Part shown: positions 56,556-64,000 of the stretch, one piece after another
Layout: each line of letters opens with the position of its first letter
Numbering within the stretch: the stretch's first letter is position 1
Assembly (NCBI RefSeq): GCF_918797505.1
Contig: NC_092793.1
Location: 65,405,660 to 65,469,659 of the forward strand
Direction of reading: 5' to 3'
Origin: Bemisia tabaci
Lineage: Eukaryota > Arthropoda > Insecta > Hemiptera > Aleyrodidae
DNA length: 64,000 nt
The notes under the pieces: generated by a model
What the model saw: the letters and a program-made list of their open reading frames with translations, nothing else
What the model was told of the DNA's origin: nothing
Databases searched by the model: none
Program-made: the position numbers and the translations under genes

Positions 56556-59500
56556 GTGGTGGATCGAAGTGTTTGGTCCGGATGGTCTCAATGGTCACCT
56601 TGTTCTCGAGTTTGTGGGGGAGGAGTTGTGCTCGAAACCAGGCGCTGCTTTCTTAGACATAAATACTCCAGGTGAACACTCTTTTAAAGCGCCATCCTCG
56701 TTCCTTTCTCACAAAATAGCAGCATGGTCTAATGCAAAAAACACCAATCTTTTGGATAGTTCTGTTTTCTGTCCGTTGTTAGACCAAGTTTAAAACTAAC
56801 CAAAATTACTTCAATACCCTGGAAAGCCCGGGAAGCCTGCATACAAGGCTTTGAGGTGATCAATTGGTGAAAACCTCATGATTACTGTTCATACTTTGAT
56901 GGCTACGTCATATCTAGTTCATATCTCATATTAGGACGTATTTATGCGAAAAGGAACTATCTGCAAGTGGAAAGATGGGGTGTGCTCGTGGAAGCTGCAT
57001 ATGAATCAATGTGAAAGTGGATATATCCTTTTGAGAAAATGGAAAAGTGGGATTTTCAATTTAATCAAAAGGAACTGAGCGCTAACTCGTGAACCGTGAG
57101 CATACGACAAGAGCGTTGTGAACAAGTCTCATAAGTTAGAGGCCGGCCGCTTTGCCGATCGTCGTCACTCTCGTCGTTGCCGCTGACGTCACTGGCGCTT
57201 TATATTTCTCATTCATTCTTATGGCCCGAGCACTAACAAGCACACCCCATCTTTCCAGTTGCACATAGTTCCATTTGGACTACATTTTGCAATTTGGAAC
57301 TATAAATTCTAGCCCGGTTTAAAAACAACGTAAGTGCCATTAGTTTCCCTATGCACATAAGTGTTTTTCCAGAAGAGCCAGAATTTATAGCTCCAAATTG
57401 CAAAATGCAGTCCATTTAGCATAAATACGTTCATTACGACGTCACAAGTCTCCGCTCATGCTTTATTTTTGAAATAGAAAGCTAACCGACAGTTTTTCTC
57501 ACATAAAATTCACTTCGCATTTTCTTTCCTGCTTCAAAATTATTAACCAACATTTTACAGCTATATTTCAGTAAGTTTCCCTCAGAGAGAGAATAAAATC
57601 GAGGAGATTTCCAAAGGTTTATGTTGTGGTACAGGTACACACTTTTCGATCTGAGTCATCGATTCCCAGTATTCAGATTCAGGAGTTCGACACCGTATTA
57701 TAAATTTTCCCATTCTCAAAATCGTGACCTTAGCAAGAAAAATTTTATGGGGGGGGGGGGGGGGTATTCACCTCTCCTCGGGGCTCTCAGGTAAGAAAAG
57801 ACCAAAAACGACCACAAACTTGCTGAGAGAAAGAGGAGGCTCCCCGCAAACGCCCTATTATAGCTTCATGCATGCCCTGAGCTTAAACTAGATTCTATAG
57901 CCTATACAAATGATGTTTTGATTTCAGGCCGGACGACAAATCACACGTAAAAAAAGAGACCAGTAGTAACTGCGTGGGTCCGTACAGACGAATGCGTCTA
58001 TGCAACAATCACGTAAGTCTTTGCATTATCTTATTTGCTGAAATCCACGAGGATACAGGCCTGCACAAGAACTTGCTCCCCCTCCCCGCCGCCCTCAATA
58101 ATTGACAAGCATGGCCAGGATTGGAGCTTTCACGTGTGTATCAGGCGTGTTTTAGCTCAATTCGAGAGGCGGCTCGAGCTCGACACATGACACGAGCCGT
58201 GGATTTGAGGAGAGCCGCTTAACTTCACATCCGGTCCAGATTCAGTGCTAGGTTTTGCCTCGAAATTTCGCTCGAATCAAGCTACGCCCATGCGATAATT
58301 TTAAGCTCGCCAACCTACAATTGACAAAAAATAAAAACCCACTAATATTTTGGACTAGTCCAAGTTATGATGAGGATCGATTATTAAGGTGTTGGTAGCG
58401 AACACCCTGTTTATCGATCCTTTTCAATGGGTTAAAATTGTAGATCAATTGATATATCACAAAGCACTGCTCGTTGACGACAGCCCGTCTTTGAAGATGA
58501 TCCATCGTGTATACCATACATTGTCTATTGCCACTACAAAGGCCGTCTGGCACTTTGTACCTAAGCACTAGTGGCCACGCTGCGGATAAAGTTGTCCAGT
58601 TTGCGGTTGTGGGTACTGTGCTTTTTTTTACCTGTACTGGGCCAGTATTTGCGTTCCGCTCGACTTTTGAAACCGCACTTGTCTCAACCGCGGCCGGTCC
58701 GGCGGGGTGTAGCGTTTGGCACGCCCGGTTTTCTTAAGAGGTGTCCGCAGCGCGCGCGCGTGGGCCGAAACATGCGCGCCTGTCTTTTTAACCAGGGTTT
58801 ACTTGACGCCGTTCCACAAATATTAGTGCTCCAGTGAACTGATTTCAAGGCGCGCATCCTGAATATTAATTAGCCACCGACTTGATCTTTCTTCTCGCTC
58901 TCTTCGCGGCGGTTTCATAGATAGAGGCATCGGAACGAGGGATGCAAAACACATCCGAAACTTGGAAATCAATGACATCGACATATTTTATCAAGCCTCA
59001 GAAACATTAAAAAATACTGAGAACATTGGTAATCAGAACGGTGACTGTGGCAGAAAGGACATTTTTCTGCACTATTAAAAAATGAAAAGTCCGTGTTTTG
59101 ACCAACTCATCCTGTATAATACATGTCACGTACACGGAAGAAAGAGGTAGGGGTTGTTGAATGATACGGGAATTTTCAATTACTTGTGGTGGTACTAACC
59201 CAAATGTTGCGGTACTACCACAATTAATTGGAAATGACTACTATATTGATTACTATATCATCTAACAAATTGGGGTAATGCCACAATTTTAGGAGATAAC
59301 CCCTAACTCCCTAACGCTTTTTTTCCGTGTAGTCTACTTAAGGGGATGGAGGAAAGAGCTTGCCTTACGCGGTCTTATAAGGAGGCGTGGGGGGATCAAG
59401 CTGAGTCTTATGCAAGTTTTCGATATGTTCAACATGTTCTGCGTGGATGCTTAATGAGGAAACATGTTTTGTTGTACTCAATCTCTCACTCAGTCTAGAA

Positions 59501-62500
59501 GTGTATTGGTGGTGGATTACACGTATTGACATGGCAACTGTAGAAAAGCGCTTTCAAATAAAAGGAAGTGTCAATGCAGCCATAATATGAGCGTGACAAT
59601 AATTTAAGACCCCGAGGTTCCCGCGTGAAGATTAGCACACGACAGTTGATCAGAAAGAAACGCGTTACATGCATGCATAGAAATATATAAATACTTGCAT
59701 ATGTGTCGGTGACGAGGCGTGAATGATCGATTATCGAGATTTCCCTATTTGAAGCTGTGGTAAAGAATCGATTGTTAATTTGTTCGTTGCGAACACCCTT
59801 TTTTTCGATCCTTTTCCGTAGGTTTAAGTGGCAGATCAATCGATATATATCGCCAAGCACGTTACGCCATTGACTTGTGCAAACACCTTTTTTACACTGT
59901 CCAATGGTATATTTACCACATGACATGTAATGGTAGCCCACCGCAAAAATGATAAATGAAATGCGGAGTCTACGAAGGAATTAGGAGGCAACGCGCGGCG
60001 CGGGGTAATTTTTTACCAGAGTGCGAGATGAACGAGAATGAATCCATCATTCGATGAAAGTGAGTAGCACTTGGAGTAATGGATATTGTTGCGTGGGAGT
60101 GCATTTCATACCAATGCTTTTCAAAGTGGTGTCGGCTCCTTTGTATTATTTTATTACAGTTGCAATATTACAGTTGAAAATTACAGTTTCAGTGCAAATA
60201 TCATTAAAATCAGCAAAATCTTCCGATTTTTGTTTTACTGGGGCTACAGAGAGAGAATAACTTCATAAAGAGAAGTAAACTTTCCGAACGAAGCATAATT
60301 GCTTTTCTGGTAGGAAGCATAAGTCAATTATAGTTGAGCGTTACATTTTACTGCTTCACTTGAAGCGCGTTAATACTTTTATAATTTTTAAGTCGAGGAC
60401 TTTCCTGGGAATAACGGCGGGCTCTGATAAAAGCACATAGTGTGTCGCTAATGGAACTTAACTTACTCCGATTGCGATGTTGCAAAATTTCTTATACGTT
60501 GATGATCTTTGCGCTGAACTGCTGAAGGAATTGAACACCACTCCTCTACATGAATATCAACGTTTTTCATTACGATCATAAAGGTGAATAAAAGAGAAGA
60601 AAAGAGAGAAAAAGCATACAAGATTTTGTGAGGTATTTACATATTGCTCATAAAAATTGAAAACTAAAAAATTACACAACATGTAAACCGAAGTTGATAT
60701 TTTTCCCTTTGAATCAGCTACACATAAAACCGCATCAAGATATAGATGATTTAATTATTCACTGCCGATAACGATAATGAGTATAGAAAAAATGACGACG
60801 ATTTACTTGTCGATGTGAGAAAAGTTACCTCATTAGGTACTATATTTCACTGGTGAGCTGTGAGTACCCCGAGCACAGCAGAAAAATACATGGGTTTTGC
60901 AGAACTGAGTCTAGGCAAGAAATGTTTGTTTAATTTTTGGTTCTCAAAGGGCGAACAGCACTTACCTACATTGATTCTCTATCTAAAGTTTAAAATAAAG
61001 AACTCCCATGGAAGTTGGTTTTCTGAATCCCTATTTCCCTGATTCCTCAGTCAATAGGAGAATGAAAAATAGCCAAGTCGCTCCATAAATGTCTCACCAC
61101 ACGACGAATAAATTTAAATTTTCATTAAGTCATTTACTTTGGGAAAAGATTGAGAACCCTGATTTCCTGGAGTAATACATTCACCGAAGGGTAGCTTAAT
61201 GCAGTCGTAGCCTACTACTTGGCTCCACTATTTATTATCTCCTCAACCTCCTCTCGATGGGTGTATTTCACGCTCATCCTCTCTTCGCATCAAACATTTT
61301 ATTCTCTTAAAATACTTACAAAGTTGTTTACTCTCTTCCTTCATTCTCTTCACGATGAAGCCCACTCAATATTCACAAAGATTAAAATATCAATGATTCT
61401 AAAATTTATTATCACAGGCCCAAGGGATTCACTCACGATATGATTACGTGAATATCCAAAGTTTGAATGATCTTTTTTAGGAGGACAAAAATGAATAATA
61501 CTGGACAAATTGCAAATCATGATTTTAATGGAGAACAACGTTAGTTGTGGTGCACTCCTCGTAATAAGGGGGGGGGGGATTGAATTTAGTAAGGCATGCA
61601 GTATCTTCTGAAAAATAACTACAAAAAGCTAGGGCCGGATTACGGGAGTGGCCACATGGGCCGCGACCCATGGCGGCAAATCTAGAGGGCGGCAAATTTT
61701 TGCAATTTTTTATATGTAGGTATAAAAAAATATCGGATTTAGAAAAAAAATTACAAACGAGGAAAGGTGACAAAATCTCTCATTTCCTGAGAGTAGAGTA
61801 ATTTTTAATTTTGTCGTCTTTCAGTGATACAAGAGACAGCACCTTTAATAAGTCGAGTTAAGAGAGAAACCAAACACGCAATTTGGTCTGGAACGGCGCG
61901 GCGCAGAGAGCAATGATGACGAGGACTTGAGTTGAAAAGGAGAAGCCCTCGGCGCGGCGATCGGCATGTAACACATATTAGCGCCTACAAGACTGCACGA
62001 ATACTTCACGCATTGCGTCAAACACAGTGCGGTCAGCGCGAAACGCATAGCGCCTACAAGACTGCATGAATACTTCACGCATTGCGCTAAACGCAGTACG
62101 GTCAGCGTGAAACGCATGGCGCCTACAAGACTGCGTGAATACTTCACGCATTGCGCCAAACACGATGCGGTCTGCGCGGCGCGGCGGCGGAAGTTAAAAT
62201 CATTAAATCACATTCATGTTTGTTCTTTCATAATTTTTTCGTTCATTTCTTATGAATGGAAGGCCTTGTCCACACAGAGATAGGTTTACGAAACTTACCT
62301 TTTGCTAGTAGTGTTGACAGGGCATTCCCAAAACATGTGTTCAACACGAGTAAACGCGTCTCATGCACCCCTCCCTCGCTGGCACGATCACTTGATGGTT
62401 TTTAATGATGTTTCAATACGAATGAGAAGGGGGCGGCAAAATACAGGCGGCCAATGGGCGGCAAGTAGGTAAATTAGGCCCTGCAAAAAGCATGTATTTT

Positions 62501-63967
62501 GCCGAGATGCACAAGAAAAATACCGAAGCAGTGAGTACCTGGTAAATTGACTATACATAGAGATGAGTCTCTGGTTGTATCCTTGAATATTTCGTCCGGG
62601 TAGCAGTTTGCGATTTCAGTTACAGAGAGAAAAAAAAATTACCCATGTGCGCAAAAATGTTTTAAGAGTATACCACTACCCTCAATCTCTCAATCTACAT
62701 TTTGAGCCCCTAAATGGCTAAAATACCCTCCTAATAACCGTTAGCCGATGCATTTTTTCCTATGTTTACCTTGATCTCGTCTTTCTCAATCAACAGGTTG
62801 AATCAGAGTCTCCCATGAGTAATCGTACAATTAGTCTTTAAATGTACTTATTAAAACCACAGGAGCAAGCATTTCCTTTAGCACTCATATACCTAAAACT
62901 TTCTCACTACGAGGAGGATGTCAGAAACAAGTTTATGTGCCTTTAACCTGGCAAGTAATTATATGGGTAATCAGGGCAAGTTTAACGATGAACTTCGAGA
63001 GAACTGAATGAGAGTGAGAACTTCGCGCACTGAGCCACACAAAGGCAGATCAAAGGCACCAATGCCAAATTGACTATACGGTTCCACTGCATTTGAAGAA
63101 GGTGGCAATTTATTGGAAATTTTAGGATAGGAGTAAGCAAAACAGTCAAATGTGCATTACGGTGTTTCAAAATCTCATTATACATTTTAATTTTTGAAGG
63201 GAAACCAACCAATATCCCCACTTGAAAATTATAATGGTATGCATTTTTATCACCAAAACCAGAATCCCATCGAGACAACGAGAATTTCTGTTGTTTCAAA
63301 AAGAATTCCGACAAGGAGAGTATTAAGATGATCCCCTACAGGGAACCCGGAAAATTTTTCTCCGTGCAACGATTTTAAAGTTCAATTTTTATCTTCGATT
63401 TTGAATTTGATGATTGTTTGAGAGGAGTACTAAACTTTACGAAGCCGCTAATGCGATTTTGAAGTCGAATGTGTTTGTACATCCTTCAGAAGTCGAGTGT
63501 AAGTGCCCTGAGTTCCCCGGCAAGTGGCAGGAAGATACTTTTTATCTTCTTGAATTGTATTAGCTCTCGTCCAGGAGGCAAACACAGATTCCAATGCAAC
63601 AATGTAATTTGAACTAATTTGTTTGAACTAAGTTAAACTAAATAACTAGTTTGAACTAAGGGGCTTCTTTGCGTGTGATTTTAGCTGCGATCTCGTATTA
63701 TTTTTGTATTGCGATGTATTTTTCTACATGCTTATCGAATTGTTACATTGGAAGTCAGTTACTTTTCTTGCCTTTTTCTAAAAAAAATTTTCGGACTACA
63801 TTTTCATTTCAGACTTTTTCTAAAGAACATTTTTAACTGTTGTCCTCTTATTTACTTCCAGAACTGTGCATCAGGCACGAAAAGTTTTGTACAAGAACAG
63901 TGTGAAGAATTCAATGGGAAGCCGATGATGGGAGGACGAGTTTACAATTGGGAAGCATTCCTAAATG
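56556..63967 (+). CDS. ADAMTS-like / papilin-family secreted matrix protein, three internal exons, partial
   Basis: Exons 56556..56671 (phase 0 to 2), 57928..58012 (phase 2 to 0) and 63862..63967 (phase 0 to 1) are bounded by AG and GT and join in frame to about 102 residues. Exons 1-2 form one thrombospondin type 1 repeat: VWSGWSQWSPCSRVCGGGVV, RRCF, then SNCVGPYRRMRLCNNH, with the sixth cysteine in the first codons of exon 3. Exon 3 opens the ADAMTS-type cysteine-rich module: NCASGTKSFVQEQCEEFNG, then GRVYNWEAFLN. This order, TSP1 followed by SF.EEQC.EFNG, is that of papilin, ADAMTS-like proteins (Drosophila lonely heart and its relatives) and ADAMTS C-terminal regions. No metalloprotease exon was seen. 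Such proteins act in basement membrane and extracellular matrix assembly. The signal-peptide exon should lie upstream and the spacer and further TSP1 repeats beyond the right edge. A 359-plus-bp nested transposon sits in intron 1 of the visible part. Family is sure; which member is not. Confidence 0.88.
56934..57432. mobile_element. Larger GGACG-type element, interrupted by a second one
   Basis: Left GGACGTATTTATGCGAAAAG; the right end is split by the insert at 57277..57413 and ends AGCATAAATACGTTC. ATTA on both sides (56930..56933, 57433..57436). The subterminal parts AAAGATGGGGTGTGCT and AGCACACCCCATCTTT are inverted. It lies in an intron of the ADAMTS-like gene. Confidence 0.88.
57277..57413. 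mobile_element. GGACTACA...GTCC MITE nested in the GGACG-type element
   Basis: 137 bp. Left GGACTACATTTTGCAATTTG, right CAAATTGCAAAATGCAGTCC, inverted. ATTT on both sides (57273..57276, 57414..57417) within the host element's right arm. Confidence 0.9.
58365..58480. mobile_element. 165-bp hAT-like MITE, copy 4, left end missing
   Basis: Contains GGATCGATTATTAAGGTGTT, the central GCGAACACCC and a diverged right arm (GATATATCACAAAGCACTGC). No target duplication. Confidence 0.7.
59133..59329. mobile_element. Tc1/mariner-like MITE with CACGGAA termini
   Basis: 197 bp between TA dinucleotides (59131..59132, 59330..59331). Left CACGGAAGAAAG, right CTTTTTTTCCGTG; subterminal AGGGGTTGT and ATAACCCCT are inverted. 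Confidence 0.8.
59707..59872. mobile_element. 165-bp hAT-like MITE, copy 5, diverged
   Basis: Left CGGTGACGAGGCGTGAATGA and right GCACGTTACGCCATTG; the centre retains TTGCGAACACCC. Flanking 8-mers agree only at 5 of 8. Confidence 0.75.
59873..61629. other. Non-coding stretch (intron of the ADAMTS-like gene)
   Basis: Lies between the second and third visible exons. No exon recognised; a G-run is at 61568..61578. Confidence 0.4.
61630..62483 (+). mobile_element. hAT-like non-autonomous element with internal direct repeats, copy 3, exact 8-bp target duplication
   Basis: Starts TAGGGCCGGATTACGG and ends AAATTAGGCCCTG. CAAAAAGC is found immediately on both sides (61622..61629 and 62484..62491). 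The internal units start at 61981, 62050 and 62119, exactly 69 bases apart. It sits in an intron of the ADAMTS-like gene. Confidence 0.95.
61981..62187. repeat. Internal 69-bp direct repeats of the hAT-like element, copy 3
   Basis: Three regular units, each with GCGCCTACAAGACTGC and ATACTTCACGCATTGCG. This is the most regular of the three arrays. Confidence 0.92.
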
Positions 63968-64000
63968 GTAAATTGCTGTTTTCATTGGAAATATCAATAT

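Noticed and set aside
56548..56793. Plus-strand open frame beginning MRRWWIEVFGPDGL
   Set aside because: It is the wrong frame of the thrombospondin exon at 56556..56671; the neighbouring frame gives WSQWSPCSRVCGGG with proper cysteines and splice sites.
61845..62163. Open frames with repeated peptides such as MREVFMQSCRR or CVKYSCSLVGAM (also near 6717..6969, 38247..38719 and 27074..27394)
   Set aside because: They run through the 69-bp direct repeats inside hAT-like elements. Because 69 is a multiple of 3, several frames on both strands stay open; there is no independent sign of coding.

Overview
This is eukaryotic, repeat-dense, AT-rich DNA. Genes are split by introns with GT/AG sites, and the recognisable proteins are animal ones: exostosin-1, mitochondrial complex I NDUFV1, a WAP-domain protein and an ADAMTS-like/papilin-type matrix protein. 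Together with the many small terminal-inverted-repeat elements this suggests an arthropod nuclear genome. An insect, perhaps hemipteran, is my guess and is not proven by the sequence.

Layout. 1-9752 is mostly non-coding: a tandem-repeat field (about 1190-2010), a diverged 308-bp-spaced duplication, hAT-type elements and MITEs. 9753-10973 (minus) holds the first two coding exons of EXT1; the rest of that gene is not seen. 13745-21342 (minus) holds a complete nine-exon NDUFV1 gene that splices in phase to 480 residues. 24866-25994 (minus) holds two in-phase exons of a secreted WAP-domain protein. From about 26 to 56 kb I see no convincing host gene; this stretch is a landscape of non-autonomous DNA transposons, several nested. 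56556-63967 (plus) holds three in-phase exons of an ADAMTS-like/papilin-family protein that runs off the right edge.

The genes do not form one pathway. EXT1 (heparan sulfate synthesis in the Golgi), the WAP protein and the ADAMTS-like protein all concern the extracellular matrix or secretion, while NDUFV1 is a housekeeping respiratory gene; I see no sign that they are co-regulated.

The most interesting content is the mobile DNA. Many elements can be delimited by their target-site duplications (TSDs), read directly: 8-bp TSDs (hAT-like) for at least three families, 6-bp and 4-bp TSDs for others, and TA for two Tc1/mariner-like MITEs. One family carries a ~76-bp near-perfect palindrome whose arm is also found, as 69-bp direct repeats, inside an unrelated hAT-like family. 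In two palindrome copies both arms carry the same derived changes, which suggests arm-to-arm conversion. One palindrome element sits inside a second element whose uninterrupted relative lies elsewhere in the window. I recognised no transposase or reverse transcriptase gene.
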